Shown here piece by piece: positions 27,607 to 36,851 of a DNA stretch of 64,000 nt. The stretch's first letter is position 1, and each line of letters opens with the position of its first letter. The DNA is taken from assembly GCA_947501265.1 (NCBI GenBank), contig CANMVY010000011.1, positions 22,042-86,041 on the forward strand. The letters run 5' to 3'. The notes under the pieces were generated by a model. That model was not told where the DNA came from. It made no database searches and saw only the letters and a program-made list of their open reading frames with translations. The position numbers and the translations under genes were made by a program. Source of the stretch: Bacteroidota bacterium (GTDB lineage Bacteria; Bacteroidota; Bacteroidia; UBA7662; CANHCV01).

Positions 27607-27641
27607 TTGCAAGAAAACCCAAAATTCGCGTTGTACCTTTG
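27607..27641 (+). promoter_or_regulatory. Predicted promoter of pdxA
   Basis: TTG (27607-27609), 24-nt gap, TACCTTTG (27634-27641), followed 16 nt later by the ATG at 27658. Confidence 0.5.
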
Positions 27642-27657
27642 TGCAAAATCAGCAGGT

Positions 27658-28701
27658 ATGATGAAGGTTGGAATTTCAATGGGGGATATGAATGGAGTTG
27701 GGGTTGAGGTGGTTTTGAAAACGTTCAAAGACCCCCGAATGCTTCAAAGGATGATTCCCATTTTGTACGGTTCTTCGAAGGTGGTTTCCTTCCATCGGAA
27801 AGCATTGAATATTGAAATCCCGCTTCAGCACATCAGCAGTGTTGATCAAGCTCAACCGAGGAAGCTCAATGTGTTTTCGGTAACGCAAGACGAGTTCGCC
27901 GTAGAGTTTGGGAAAGAAACTATGGAGGCCGGCCGATTGGCGCGTCTTTCTCTTCAAGCAGCGGCGGCCGATGTTCGAAACGGGCTGATCGATGTTTTGG
28001 TTACTGCACCAATCAACAAACACAACATTCAGGGAGAAGGGTTTTCGTTCGCTGGACATACCGAGTATTTGGCTCAAGCTTTCGGAGGTGCCCCGCTCAT
28101 GTTGCTTTGTTCCGATGTGATGCGCGTTGGAACCGTTACTGGCCATATTGCATTGCAAGAAGTCGCACAAAAACTCACATCAGAATTAATCCTTGAGAAA
28201 TTGCGCATCATGCACCACAGTTTAATTCAAGATTTCGGAATTTCTTTGCCCAAAATTGCAGTTTTGAGCATTGATCCCCACGCTGGCGACCAAGGAGTTA
28301 TTGGAAAATTGGATCAATCGTTGTTGCAACCTACGCTTCGAAAAGCTATGGATGAAAAGATGGTTGCTTTGGGGCCGTATCCGGCTGACGGGTTTTTTGG
28401 CTCGGGGCAATTTCGGGATTTCGATGGAATTTTAGCCATGTACCACGACCAAGGGTTAACGCCCTTCAAGGCCATGAATTTTCACTCTGGCGTTAATTTT
28501 ACAGCCGGTTTATCGGCCATTCGCACTTCACCCGACCACGGAGTTGGGTACGATTTGGCAGGAAAGGGTGTTGCGAGCGAGCAGTCCTTCCGAGAAGCTA
28601 TTTTTTCGGCCATGAACATTTACCAAAAACGAAAGGAGCAACTTTCTTTGGAAGCCAATGCCCTCATTCCTAAGAAAAAAGGAAAACAAGAAGAAGAATA
28701 A
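27658..28701 (+). CDS. pdxA: 4-hydroxythreonine-4-phosphate dehydrogenase
   Basis: 347 residues. NAD-dependent oxidation in the deoxyxylulose-5-phosphate-dependent route to pyridoxal phosphate. Metal and substrate residues sit in GHTEYLAQ, SIDPHAGDQGVIG and AMYHDQGLTPFK; the C-terminal TSPDHGVGYDLAGKG is a family signature. Two adjacent ATGs (27658 and 27661) fit; the frame also extends up to a TTG at 27607, but that would start inside the promoter. PLP made by this route serves the aminotransferase, SerC, alanine racemase and cystathionine synthase encoded here. serC, another enzyme of this route, is at 40080. Confidence 0.95.
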   Translation: MMKVGISMGDMNGVGVEVVLKTFKDPRMLQRMIPILYGSSKVVSFHRKALNIEIPLQHISSVDQAQPRKLNVFSVTQDEFAVEFGKETMEAGRLARLSLQAAAADVRNGLIDVLVTAPINKHNIQGEGFSFAGHTEYLAQAFGGAPLMLLCSDVMRVGTVTGHIALQEVAQKLTSELILEKLRIMHHSLIQDFGISLPKIAVLSIDPHAGDQGVIGKLDQSLLQPTLRKAMDEKMVALGPYPADGFFGSGQFRDFDGILAMYHDQGLTPFKAMNFHSGVNFTAGLSAIRTSPDHGVGYDLAGKGVASEQSFREAIFSAMNIYQKRKEQLSLEANALIPKKKGKQEEE

Positions 28702-28710
28702 TTGGGCATC

Positions 28711-28719
28711 TGTGGATAA
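28711..28719 (-). promoter_or_regulatory. Isolated exact DnaA box upstream of the yceD promoter
   Basis: TGTGGATAA on the plus strand, identical to the box at 16719. It ends 4 nt before the -33 element of the yceD promoter. It could be a DnaA control site or chance; a 9-mer is expected about once per 130 kb on one strand. Confidence 0.35.
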
Positions 28720-28723
28720 GGTG

Positions 28724-28754
28724 TTGGTGAACTTCGAAAAAAAGTGTACCTTTG
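28724..28754 (+). promoter_or_regulatory. Predicted promoter of yceD-rpmF-plsX
   Basis: TTG (28724-28726), 20-nt gap, TACCTTTG followed by C (28747-28754). It is 18 nt upstream of the yceD ATG. Confidence 0.65.
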
Positions 28755-28772
28755 CAATCCTCTTTGAAATAA

Positions 28773-29297
28773 ATGGTGGTGGATCAAACGTTCAACATAC
28801 GGATATCGGGCCAGCGACTGGGAATTCACGAGTTTGATTTCTCTGTTGTTGATTCTTTCTTTTCGGCATTTGAACGATCTCAAATCCAAGTTGGAAACGT
28901 TTCGGTACATGCCGAAATGGATCGCAAAGACCGCGAGTTCGATATTCGACTTTCTCTGGAAGGATGGGTTGAACAATCTTGCGTTCGTTGTTTGGAATTG
29001 GGAAGAATAGCTATTGCTGCGGAAGAACGATTGTTTTTCGAACTCCATCCCATCGATGGAATGGAAGAAACCGACGATGAAATCATCCGTTTACCAATGG
29101 ATATTTTGGAATTGGATCTGTCTCAACCCATTTATGAGATGATCGCACTCTGTTTACCCATGCGATTCACTTGTGAAACCATCGAACAAACCTGTGATCC
29201 AGAAATGGAAAAACTCATTCAAGGAGAAAGCAACGAGAAGATGGATGAGAATGACATCATTGATCCTCGTTGGGAAGCACTTAAAAAACTGAAATAA
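28773..29297 (+). CDS. DUF177 (YceD) family protein
   Basis: 174 residues. The family core is GWVEQSCVRCLELGRIAI with Cys-x2-Cys and the later LCLPMRFTCETIEQTCDP region with two more cysteines. E. coli and plant members are linked to 23S rRNA accumulation; the exact activity is not settled. Directly upstream of rpmF, plsX and fabH, the order that is widely conserved in bacteria and supports the call. The acidic C-terminal tail (DENDIIDPRWEALKKL) is typical. Confidence 0.92.
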   Translation: MVVDQTFNIRISGQRLGIHEFDFSVVDSFFSAFERSQIQVGNVSVHAEMDRKDREFDIRLSLEGWVEQSCVRCLELGRIAIAAEERLFFELHPIDGMEETDDEIIRLPMDILELDLSQPIYEMIALCLPMRFTCETIEQTCDPEMEKLIQGESNEKMDENDIIDPRWEALKKLK

Positions 29298-29312
29298 AGA
29301 CAATAAAAGACC

Positions 29313-29534
29313 ATGGCACATCCCAAAAGTCGAATTTCCAAACAGCGCCGTAACAAGCGCCGTACTCACTACAAAGCTACTGCTCCTGCATTAACCATCG
29401 ATGCAACAACCGGTCAGTATCACCTTCGTCACCACGCTCACCAGCACGACGGTAAAGTTTACTATCGTGGTCGTGTTTTGATTGACAATGGTGCTTCTTC
29501 TTCCGAAGAAACGACCGACGAAACAAACGGTTAA
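29313..29534 (+). CDS. rpmF: 50S ribosomal protein bL32, cysteine-free form
   Basis: 73 residues. The [21 protein letters not shown] start is the bL32 signature. The second half, where many bL32 proteins carry four zinc-binding cysteines, has none; it reads [19 protein letters not shown], so this is a zinc-independent form. A Ser/Glu/Thr-rich tail follows. It is 15 nt after yceD and 4 nt before plsX. Confidence 0.95.
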   Translation: MAHPKSRISKQRRNKRRTHYKATAPALTIDATTGQYHLRHHAHQHDGKVYYRGRVLIDNGASSSEETTDETNG

Positions 29535-29538
29535 TCCA

Positions 29539-30471
29539 TTGAGAATCGGGCTCGATTTGATGGGCAGCGATTTAGGTCCACAGCGTGTGCTGGAGGGCCT
29601 AAACGTGTTTTTAGGCCTAGGTTTAACTGCTCAAGTAGTGGTTTACGGAAACGTGGAAGAACACCAAAGTTTGGTTGATTCTTTTTCTTTTCCTGATCAC
29701 GTCTCCTTCGAGCATTGCACCGAAGCTATTGAAATGGGTGAACACCCTGCTAAGGCCGTCATGCGAAAAACCGATTCTTCCATTGTTCGTGGATTTGCAG
29801 ATTTGAAAGCACGAAAAATAGATGCCTTTTCATCAACCGGAAATACTGGAGCGATGATGACCGCCGCCATGATGTCGGTTAAAACCATTCCAGGAGTCAT
29901 TCGCCCAGCAATTGCATCGGCGATTCCCCGCGAAAACGGACAAATTGGCCTTCTAATGGATGTTGGGGCCAATGCAGATTGCAAACCCGACTACCTTTTT
30001 CAATTTGGAATCATGGGACATTGGTACGCCAAAGCTGTCCTCGGAATTGATTCACCCAAAGTTGGTTTGATCAACATTGGAGAAGAAGAAGAGAAAGGAA
30101 GCTTATTGTGTCAGGCCGCTTATAAAATGATGAAGGAGAATGATTTCTTTCAATTTATTGGGAACATTGAAGGCCGAGACATGTTTAGTTCAGATGTGGA
30201 TGTGATGGTGACCGATGGATTCACGGGAAATGTAATGCTGAAGTTAACCGAATCTTTTTATCGAATGATTCGCATGCGAAAAATCCAAGACGATTTCTTT
30301 AAGCAATTGAATTACGAACTTTACGGCGGAAGCCCCATTCTCGGTGTCAACGGAAATGTCATCATTGGGCATGGAAGTTCTTCGGCTGTGGCCATTGGAA
30401 ATATGATAGCACAAGGTTACCATATGGCCCAGCACGGCTTAAGAGAAAAAATTGAAACGGCGTTTCAGTAA
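29539..30471 (+). CDS. plsX: Phosphate acyltransferase PlsX
   Basis: 310 residues. Transfers acyl groups from acyl-ACP to phosphate, giving acyl-phosphate for PlsY in phospholipid synthesis. Family features are MRIGLDLMGSDLGPQRVLEG, SSTGNTGAMMTAAM, LLMDVGANADCKP and VMVTDGFTGNVMLK. The start chosen is TTG at 29539, 4 nt after rpmF stops, because it gives the family N-terminus; ATGs at 29482 and 29488 lie inside rpmF and would add residues that only mirror rpmF read in another frame. Confidence 0.93.
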   Translation: MRIGLDLMGSDLGPQRVLEGLNVFLGLGLTAQVVVYGNVEEHQSLVDSFSFPDHVSFEHCTEAIEMGEHPAKAVMRKTDSSIVRGFADLKARKIDAFSSTGNTGAMMTAAMMSVKTIPGVIRPAIASAIPRENGQIGLLMDVGANADCKPDYLFQFGIMGHWYAKAVLGIDSPKVGLINIGEEEEKGSLLCQAAYKMMKENDFFQFIGNIEGRDMFSSDVDVMVTDGFTGNVMLKLTESFYRMIRMRKIQDDFFKQLNYELYGGSPILGVNGNVIIGHGSSSAVAIGNMIAQGYHMAQHGLREKIETAFQ

Positions 30472-30480
30472 AATTGTAGG

Positions 30481-30510
30481 TTGGGTTTTCCCTTTTTTTT
30501 ACGAACTTTG
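30481..30510 (+). promoter_or_regulatory. Possible promoter of fabH-efp-accBC
   Basis: TTG (30481-30483), 19-nt gap, GAACTTTG followed by C (30503-30510); one mismatch in the first position of TAnnTTTG. 18 nt before the fabH ATG. Confidence 0.4.
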
Positions 30511-30528
30511 CTTATTATTTGAATAACT

Positions 30529-31527
30529 ATGAGTGGAATTAAAGCTGCTATAACAGGAATTCATTCTTGGACTCCCGATTACGTATTAACCAATGCAGAG
30601 TTAGAAACCATCATGGATACCACCGATGAGTGGATTACTACCCGAACCGGCATTAAAGAGCGTCGTCTATTGAAAGAACCCGGAAAGGCGACTGCGTATT
30701 TGGCGACCAAGGCGGTTGAAGGGCTTTTGGAAAAAACCGGTACAAAACCGGAAGAAGTTGAATTTCTTATTCTTGCAACGGCTACTCCCGATATGTTGTT
30801 TCCTGCAACCGCCAATTTGGTGACTGGAAATTTGGGAATGGTTAATGCCGGAGGATACGATATCAGCGCAGCATGCTCAGGATTTTTATTTGCATTAACC
30901 ACGGCTTCAAAATTAATTGAAGCAGGGATGTACAAAAAAATTATTGTTGTTGGTGCCGATAAAATGTCGAGCATCGTTGACCTTTCTGATCGAACAACGG
31001 GAATTATTTTTGGAGATGGTGCTGGAGCTGTTCTTTTGGAACCGAGCAAAGATGAAAATGGAATCATCGACTGCATCATGAAATCAGATGGCCAAGGCGT
31101 AAAGCATTTGCACCAAAAGGCAGGAGGTTCATTGAGACCAGCCACCGCAGAAACAGTCGCCCGAAATGAACACAAAATTTACCAAGAGGGTCAGGTTGTT
31201 TTCAAATTTGCTGTGACTCGAATGGCCGATGTTGCTGCGGAAATCATGGAAAGAAATCACCTTACGGCAGATGATATAGCTTTTTTGGCACCACATCAAG
31301 CAAACAAACGAATCATTGATGCTACGGCTGCACGCATGGGAATTGGCCCAGAAAAGGTGATGCTGAACATTCACAAATATGGAAATACCACGAACGGAAC
31401 GATTCCTATTGTGATAAATGAATATGAAAACAGACTCAAAAAAGGAGATAACATAATTTTAGCGGCCTTCGGCGGCGGGTTTACTTGGGGTGCCATTTAC
31501 CTTAAGTGGGCCTATGATCCAAAATAA
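30529..31527 (+). CDS. fabH: 3-oxoacyl-ACP synthase III
   Basis: 332 residues. Condenses an acyl-CoA primer with malonyl-ACP to start fatty acid synthesis. Catalytic triad Cys116 (SAACSGF), His256 (APHQANKRI) and Asn286 (YGNTTNG) are all present. The DEWITTRTGIKERR segment is the CoA-arginine-containing family motif. It is 57 nt after plsX and 6 nt before efp. Bacteroidota enzymes of this type often take branched primers, matching the branched short-chain acyl-CoA handled by IcmF; that link is inference. Confidence 0.96.
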   Translation: MSGIKAAITGIHSWTPDYVLTNAELETIMDTTDEWITTRTGIKERRLLKEPGKATAYLATKAVEGLLEKTGTKPEEVEFLILATATPDMLFPATANLVTGNLGMVNAGGYDISAACSGFLFALTTASKLIEAGMYKKIIVVGADKMSSIVDLSDRTTGIIFGDGAGAVLLEPSKDENGIIDCIMKSDGQGVKHLHQKAGGSLRPATAETVARNEHKIYQEGQVVFKFAVTRMADVAAEIMERNHLTADDIAFLAPHQANKRIIDATAARMGIGPEKVMLNIHKYGNTTNGTIPIVINEYENRLKKGDNIILAAFGGGFTWGAIYLKWAYDPK

Positions 31528-31533
31528 ATAGCT

Positions 31534-32103
31534 ATGGCAACAACGGCAGACATTAAAAACGGTCTTTGCATCGTCCACAACAACGACATTTATCAAGTGG
31601 TTGAATTCTTGCACGTCAAACCAGGTAAAGGACCTGCTTTCGTGCGAACAAAAATGAAAAGCGTGCGTACGGGAAGATCTTTAGATCACACGTTTCCTTC
31701 TGGCCACACCATTGATGTGGTGCGAATCGAAACACACAACTTTCAGTTTTTGTACAAAGATGGCACCACCCACCACTTTATGAATTCTGAAACCTATGAA
31801 CAGATTTCGGTGGAGGAAGCACAAATCAATGCACCTCAGTATTTGAAAGAAGGGCAAGAGTGCATCGTGCAAATCAAGGCCGACGATGAGTCCATTCTAA
31901 CCGTAGAATTGCCTCAGTATGTGGTATTGAAGGTTACGTATTCTGAACCCGGTTTCAAAGGAAACTCAACATCAGGAAACATTACAAAACCTGCCCAATT
32001 GGAAACGGGTGCCGATGTTCGCGTTCCCCTTTTCATTGAAACGGACGAAACCATTAAAATTGATACCCGAACAGGGGATTACATTGAACGAGTAAAAGAC
32101 TAA
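31534..32103 (+). CDS. efp: Translation elongation factor P
   Basis: 189 residues, three-domain EF-P. It relieves ribosome stalling at polyproline. The tip residue that carries the modification in other bacteria is Lys32 (KPGKGPAFVR), so a lysine-type EF-P. The C-terminal signature (VPLFIETDETIKIDTRTGDYIERV) is complete. No epmA/epmB-like modification genes are nearby. It sits between fabH and accB, a common Bacteroidota order. Confidence 0.97.
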   Translation: MATTADIKNGLCIVHNNDIYQVVEFLHVKPGKGPAFVRTKMKSVRTGRSLDHTFPSGHTIDVVRIETHNFQFLYKDGTTHHFMNSETYEQISVEEAQINAPQYLKEGQECIVQIKADDESILTVELPQYVVLKVTYSEPGFKGNSTSGNITKPAQLETGADVRVPLFIETDETIKIDTRTGDYIERVKD

Positions 32104-32114
32104 ACACAACCACT

Positions 32115-32588
32115 ATGGATATTAAAGAAATCCAAGAATTAATCCGCTTCGTCGCCAAATCTGGCGTTAATGAAGTTGAATTGGAAAGAGACGGATTTAA
32201 ATTGAGCATCAAAGCCAACGCACCGGCTCCCGTAGCCCAAGTGGTTGCCGCACCGATGCCGGTACAGGTTGCCGCTCCAGCTCCCGTTGCTGCAGCCGCA
32301 CCTGCACCAGATGCTGTTGCCGCAACAGCTGCTTCAAACGAAACCAATTATCTTACCATTACCTCTCCGATGATCGGTACCTTTTACCGCACTCCCGGAC
32401 CCGACAAAGATGCTTTCGTAAACGTTGGCGACCTTGTTGAGCCAGGAAAAGTGGTTTGCATCGTTGAGGCCATGAAATTGTTTAACGAAATCGAATCGGA
32501 AGTGAAAGGGCGTATCGTAAAAGTATTGGTAGACAATGCATCTCCGGTAGAATACGGCCAACCCCTATTTTTGGTAGATCCTGCTTAA
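32115..32588 (+). CDS. accB: Biotin carboxyl carrier protein of acetyl-CoA carboxylase
   Basis: 157 residues. An N-terminal helix domain (1-33), an Ala/Pro/Val-rich flexible linker (about 35-72) and the C-terminal biotinyl domain (78-157) with biotin-acceptor Lys121 in [11 protein letters not shown]. The linker is coded by a low-complexity GC-rich stretch. 12 nt upstream of accC, with which it forms the biotin carboxylase half of ACC. Confidence 0.97.
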   Translation: MDIKEIQELIRFVAKSGVNEVELERDGFKLSIKANAPAPVAQVVAAPMPVQVAAPAPVAAAAPAPDAVAATAASNETNYLTITSPMIGTFYRTPGPDKDAFVNVGDLVEPGKVVCIVEAMKLFNEIESEVKGRIVKVLVDNASPVEYGQPLFLVDPA

Positions 32589-32599
32589 TCCATCCGATT

Positions 32600-33955
32600 A
32601 TGTTTAAAAAGATTCTGATTGCTAACCGAGGCGAGATTGCCTTGCGTATTATACGCACCTGCCGCGAAATGGGAATCAAAACCATTTCCGTTTATTCCAC
32701 GGCCGACAAGGATTCCTTGCACGTGAAGTTTGCCGACGAAGCGGTTTGCATTGGCCCTCCCAAAAGCTCCGAATCTTATTTGTCGATGGAGCGTTTGTTG
32801 GCAGCAGCCGAAATTACCAATGCCGATGCCATTCATCCTGGCTATGGATTTCTTTCGGAAAATGCGAAATTTGCCCAAATGTGCCAAAAATACGGCATTA
32901 AATTTATCGGCCCTCAACCCGATTCCATCATTCGCATGGGCGATAAAGCTACCGCTAAAGCGACCATGATTGAAGCCGGAGTTCCAGTAGTTCCTGGTTC
33001 AAAAGGGTTGTTGAAAGATGCCAAAGAAGGAATCAAGCTTGCTAAAGAAATCGGCTATCCCGTTATCATCAAAGCAACTGCTGGTGGTGGTGGACGCGGA
33101 ATGCGAATCATTTGGAAAGATGAAGAGTTCGAACGCCATTGGGATAGTGCTCGCCAAGAATCCATGGCTGCTTTCGGTAACGATGGCATTTACATGGAGA
33201 AATACATCGAAGAACCTCGCCACATTGAAATTCAAATTGTTGGTGATCAATTCGGTAACGCTTGTCACCTTTCTGAACGCGATTGCTCCATCCAACGCCG
33301 TCACCAAAAACTCATCGAGGAATCGCCCTCTCCGTTCATGACCCCAGAACTGCGTCAGCGCATGGGCGATGCTGCGGTGAAAGGCGCGAAAGCGGTGAAC
33401 TACGAAGGAGCAGGAACCATTGAATTTTTGGTGGATAAAAACCGCAACTTCTACTTCATGGAAATGAATACCCGTATTCAGGTGGAACACCCCGTTACGG
33501 AAGAGGTCATCGATTACGATTTGATCAAGGAGCAAATTAAAGTTGCTGCAGGAATTCCAATTTCCGGCAAAAACTACGAACCCAACATGCACGCCATCGA
33601 ATGCCGGATTAACGCGGAAGATCCTTACAACGATTTCCGCCCGAGTCCAGGAAAGATTACCACCTTGCACGTTCCGGGTGGGCACGGTGTTCGGGTTGAT
33701 ACGCACATCTATGACGGATATGTGATCCCTCCTTACTACGACTCCATGATTGCAAAGTTGATTTCCGTTGCTCAAACGCGAGATGAGGCCATTGAAACCA
33801 TGAAACGCGCATTGAGCGAATTCGTGATTGAAGGCGTGAAAACCACCATTCCATTCCACCTTAAAATGATGGATGATCCAAACTTTAGAGCCGGTAATTT
33901 CAATACGGGTTATTTGAACAACTGGACCATGGAAGAAGGATATACCGGAAAATGA
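32600..33955 (+). CDS. accC: Biotin carboxylase subunit of acetyl-CoA carboxylase
   Basis: 451 residues, normal length. ATP-grasp enzyme that carboxylates the biotin on AccB with bicarbonate. Visible signatures are [18 protein letters not shown] at the start, the Gly-rich ATP loop [29 protein letters not shown] and [15 protein letters not shown]. It overlaps the downstream dehydrogenase gene by 4 nt (ATGA). accA and accD are not in the window. Confidence 0.97.
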   Translation: MFKKILIANRGEIALRIIRTCREMGIKTISVYSTADKDSLHVKFADEAVCIGPPKSSESYLSMERLLAAAEITNADAIHPGYGFLSENAKFAQMCQKYGIKFIGPQPDSIIRMGDKATAKATMIEAGVPVVPGSKGLLKDAKEGIKLAKEIGYPVIIKATAGGGGRGMRIIWKDEEFERHWDSARQESMAAFGNDGIYMEKYIEEPRHIEIQIVGDQFGNACHLSERDCSIQRRHQKLIEESPSPFMTPELRQRMGDAAVKGAKAVNYEGAGTIEFLVDKNRNFYFMEMNTRIQVEHPVTEEVIDYDLIKEQIKVAAGIPISGKNYEPNMHAIECRINAEDPYNDFRPSPGKITTLHVPGGHGVRVDTHIYDGYVIPPYYDSMIAKLISVAQTRDEAIETMKRALSEFVIEGVKTTIPFHLKMMDDPNFRAGNFNTGYLNNWTMEEGYTGK

Positions 33956-34884
33956 AAATAACCTTAATCGACTCTTTGCACCCCGCTTTTGTGGAGGCAT
34001 TAGAGAAAAACGGAGGATTTGAAATCAACGACCGCTCGGAAATCCCTTCCGATGCGGTCGTTTCTGTTTTAGCCGATACCGAAGTTCTGGTGGTTCGCAG
34101 CAAAATTCGAATCACCCAAGAAACGCTGGATCAGGCGCCACGGTTAAAAGCCATCGCTCGTGCCGGCGCAGGCATGGACAATATCGATGAAGCAGCTTGC
34201 CGGCAACGCGGTATCGCCCTATTCAATTCACCCGAAGGAAACCGTAGGGCCGTGGCCGAGCATGTTTTAGGAATGATTTTGGCCCTTTTCAATAAGATCA
34301 TTCCCTCTCATCTTGCTATTGTTCACCATGAAAAATGGAAAAGAGAGGCAAGCAGAGGAGAAGAGTTGGAAGGAAAAATCATCGGTCTGATTGGTTGTGG
34401 ACACAACGGTTCGGAAACGGGGCAGTTGTTGTCCCGATTGGGTTGCACTGTTTTGGCTTACGACAAATACCGATCGGCGGAAGACTTTCCGCAAGGAATT
34501 CAGCCCGCAACCTTGGAGGAGATTGCACAGCATGCCGAGGTTTTGTCGCTACACATTCCATTGACGGCAGAAACTCGGGCCTGGGTGAATCAAGAATTTC
34601 TGCAAGCGTTTCAACACCCGTTTTGGTTGGTCAATGCCAGCCGTGGAGGGGTGTTGGATTGGGCATCGCTCCCAGCGCTGTTGGACTCAGGAAAAATTCG
34701 TGGCGTTGCGCTGGATGTTTTTGAACAAGAGCCCCCGTTTGGTCATCCGATTTTTGAAAATCTTCAAAAGAGGCAAAACGTTGTTTTTTCTCCCCATGTA
34801 GCGGGTTGGACCATGGAATCCTATCAGAAAATTAGCGAAGTACTCGCATCTAAACTCATCCACTTCCAAAAAAATGGAATATAG
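33952..34884 (+). CDS. D-2-hydroxyacid dehydrogenase (phosphoglycerate dehydrogenase-like)
   Basis: 310 residues. NAD-binding site [16 protein letters not shown], catalytic Arg in [10 protein letters not shown], Glu in FEQEPPFG and His in SPHVAGWT, the standard R-E-H set. No ACT domain. It resembles SerA but a clearer serA sits at 41153 next to serC, so this is a paralogue whose substrate is uncertain. Translationally coupled to accC by an ATGA overlap, an unexpected partner. Confidence 0.88.
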   Translation: MKITLIDSLHPAFVEALEKNGGFEINDRSEIPSDAVVSVLADTEVLVVRSKIRITQETLDQAPRLKAIARAGAGMDNIDEAACRQRGIALFNSPEGNRRAVAEHVLGMILALFNKIIPSHLAIVHHEKWKREASRGEELEGKIIGLIGCGHNGSETGQLLSRLGCTVLAYDKYRSAEDFPQGIQPATLEEIAQHAEVLSLHIPLTAETRAWVNQEFLQAFQHPFWLVNASRGGVLDWASLPALLDSGKIRGVALDVFEQEPPFGHPIFENLQKRQNVVFSPHVAGWTMESYQKISEVLASKLIHFQKNGI

Positions 34885-34923
34885 GATTGGCAAATCCTTC
34901 CTATCTTTCCCACAAATTTAGCC

Positions 34924-36081
34924 ATGCCTTCGTACCAAAGTATCATTTATTCGAAGTTGCCAAGAGTTGGTGAAAGCATTTTTTCGGAAATGAGCCAATT
35001 GGCGTTGAAGCACAATGCGCTGAATGTTTCTCAGGGCTTTCCCGATTTTCCGGTTGATCCATCTCTCATTTCCTTGGTTCATGAAAAAATGAAACAGGGA
35101 CACAATCAATACGCTCCCAGTTATGGGTTGCCTTTGTTGCGGGAGAAAATTGCCCAAAAAATTTGGAATACCACCGGGATCGAATACCATCCAGAAACAG
35201 AAATTACCATTACATCTGGGGCTACTCAAGGACTTTACACCGCCATCAGCGCTTTTGTTCGAGAAGACGATGAAGCCTTGATTTTTGAACCCGCCTACGA
35301 CAGTTATGTTCCGGCCATCAAGGCAAACGGAGGACTCGCGGTGTATGCTGAATTGGAACCCGACACCTTTACGTACGATTGGACCAAGATTAAACGAGCG
35401 ATTACGCAGCAAACGAAAGTCATCATCCTGAACACGCCCCATAATCCAACCGGAAATTTATTGACGGAACACGATTTGGAGCGCTTGGAAAATTTGGTTG
35501 ATGGTAGTGATATTATCATTATTTCGGATGAGGTGTACGAACACATGACGTTCGATGGCCGAAAACACGTGAGCCCCACTTCTCGTCCAAAGCTCGCCGA
35601 ACGCACCGTCGTGGTATCTTCCTTCGGGAAGGTTTGGCACAACACCGGATGGAAGGTGGGCTATGTATATGGCCCTGCAGAGTTAATTCGTGAGATCCGA
35701 AAACTGCATCAGTTTTTAGTTTTTTCCGTGGTTACTCCCATCCAGCACGCCTATGCCGAATACATCGATCGGGAGGATACCTATTTAGAATTATCAGATT
35801 TTTACCAAAAGAAGCGCGATTTCTTTTTATCTCTCATGGAGGGGAGCCGATTTTCGTTCCGTCCATCTGAGGGGTCGTTTTTTCAATTGCTGAATTACGA
35901 AGGCATTTCAGATTTACCGGATGAGGATTTCGTGAAGGATTTGGTGAAATTAAACGGCATAGCAACCATTCCGTTGAGTCCGTTTTATCATTTGAAAACC
36001 AAAGGGAAAAACATTCGTGTTTGCTTCGCAAAGAGCGACGAAACCTTGGAAAAAGCAGCTGAAATTTTATGCAAGATTTAA
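34924..36081 (+). CDS. Methionine aminotransferase (YbdL-type PLP aminotransferase)
   Basis: 385 residues, fold type I class I aminotransferase. PLP lysine Lys236 in SSFGKVWHNTGWKVGY, the YbdL/KAT form of the motif. Other signatures are NVSQGFPDFPVDP, TSGATQGLY, NTPHNPTGN and SDEVYEHMTF. E. coli YbdL prefers methionine and uses glutamine-derived keto acids. The end overlaps the omega-amidase gene by 13 nt, which supports a glutamine transaminase/omega-amidase pair in methionine salvage. A weak TATCTTTC lies 15 nt upstream. Confidence 0.9.
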   Translation: MPSYQSIIYSKLPRVGESIFSEMSQLALKHNALNVSQGFPDFPVDPSLISLVHEKMKQGHNQYAPSYGLPLLREKIAQKIWNTTGIEYHPETEITITSGATQGLYTAISAFVREDDEALIFEPAYDSYVPAIKANGGLAVYAELEPDTFTYDWTKIKRAITQQTKVIILNTPHNPTGNLLTEHDLERLENLVDGSDIIIISDEVYEHMTFDGRKHVSPTSRPKLAERTVVVSSFGKVWHNTGWKVGYVYGPAELIREIRKLHQFLVFSVVTPIQHAYAEYIDREDTYLELSDFYQKKRDFFLSLMEGSRFSFRPSEGSFFQLLNYEGISDLPDEDFVKDLVKLNGIATIPLSPFYHLKTKGKNIRVCFAKSDETLEKAAEILCKI

Positions 36082-36839
36082 CGGTTAGTTTGGTTCAGTT
36101 GGATATCTTTTGGGAGAATCCGGAACGAAACATCCAACACATTAACAGTCTCCTAGAGCGCCAAGCCTTGGGCGAAGTGGTGATTCTTCCCGAAATGTTT
36201 GGGTCGGGGTTTTCCATGAATGTGGAGAAAGTTGCCCAACCCATGAGTGGAACTTTGCTGCAGGCTTTGCGCGGTTGGGCCTTCGATCATCAAAAGCTAT
36301 TTATGGGCACCATCGCCGTATTGGAAAAAGGGGTGGCGACCAATCGATTGTTTGCCGCTTTCCCCGATGGAAAATTGCAATGGTACGACAAGCGGCATTT
36401 GTTTGCGATGGCGAAGGAGGACCAATTTTACACCGCGGGAAAAGAGCGATTGATCATTGACTATTTGGGTTGGAAAATTTGCCCACTGATTTGTTATGAT
36501 TTAAGGTTCCCCGTTTTTTCCAGAAATACCGATGCGTATGATTTGTTGATTTACGTGGCGAATTGGCCGGGCAAACGCATTTCGGCTTGGGATGCGCTTT
36601 TAACCGCCCGGGCGATCGAAAATCAATGCTACGTGGTGGCCGTAAATCGGGTAGGAGTTGACGGGAACGGCTGGGAATTTCCGGGGCATTCCCAAATCAT
36701 CAACCCCTTGGGTGAGAGGATTCTTATGGCCCAGCCCAAGGAAGAAATCGTTCTTGGTAAAATTTCGGCACAATTGTTGAAAAGCACCCGCGAAAGTTTG
36801 CCCTTTCTCCAAGACCGTGATAACTTTGAACTAAAATAA
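36069..36839 (+). CDS. Nitrilase-superfamily omega-amidase (YafV type)
   Basis: 256 residues. The carbon-nitrogen hydrolase triad is Glu42 (LPEMFGSGF), Lys108 (YDKRHLF) and Cys142 (CYDLRFP). The EMFGSGF and YDKRHLF forms are those of YafV/Nit2 omega-amidases, which hydrolyse 2-oxoglutaramate or 2-oxosuccinamate released by glutamine or asparagine transaminases. It overlaps the aminotransferase gene by 13 nt; the two reactions are sequential. The last ~45 bases hold the promoter of the next gene. Confidence 0.9.
   Translation: MQDLTVSLVQLDIFWENPERNIQHINSLLERQALGEVVILPEMFGSGFSMNVEKVAQPMSGTLLQALRGWAFDHQKLFMGTIAVLEKGVATNRLFAAFPDGKLQWYDKRHLFAMAKEDQFYTAGKERLIIDYLGWKICPLICYDLRFPVFSRNTDAYDLLIYVANWPGKRISAWDALLTARAIENQCYVVAVNRVGVDGNGWEFPGHSQIINPLGERILMAQPKEEIVLGKISAQLLKSTRESLPFLQDRDNFELK
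36797..36828 (+). promoter_or_regulatory. Predicted promoter inside the omega-amidase 3' end
   Basis: TTTG (36797-36800), 20-nt gap, TAACTTTG (36821-36828). It lies within coding sequence and drives the exported protein gene starting at 36852. Confidence 0.6.
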
Positions 36840-36851
36840 AAACTCTAATAC

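Noticed and set aside
32999..34000. 333-codon open frame antisense to accC
   Set aside because: Shadow of the strongly conserved accC gene; no family match and it crosses two real genes.
34902..34909. TATCTTTC as promoter of the aminotransferase gene
   Set aside because: Last base differs from TAnnTTTG and no TTG is present at the -33 distance.
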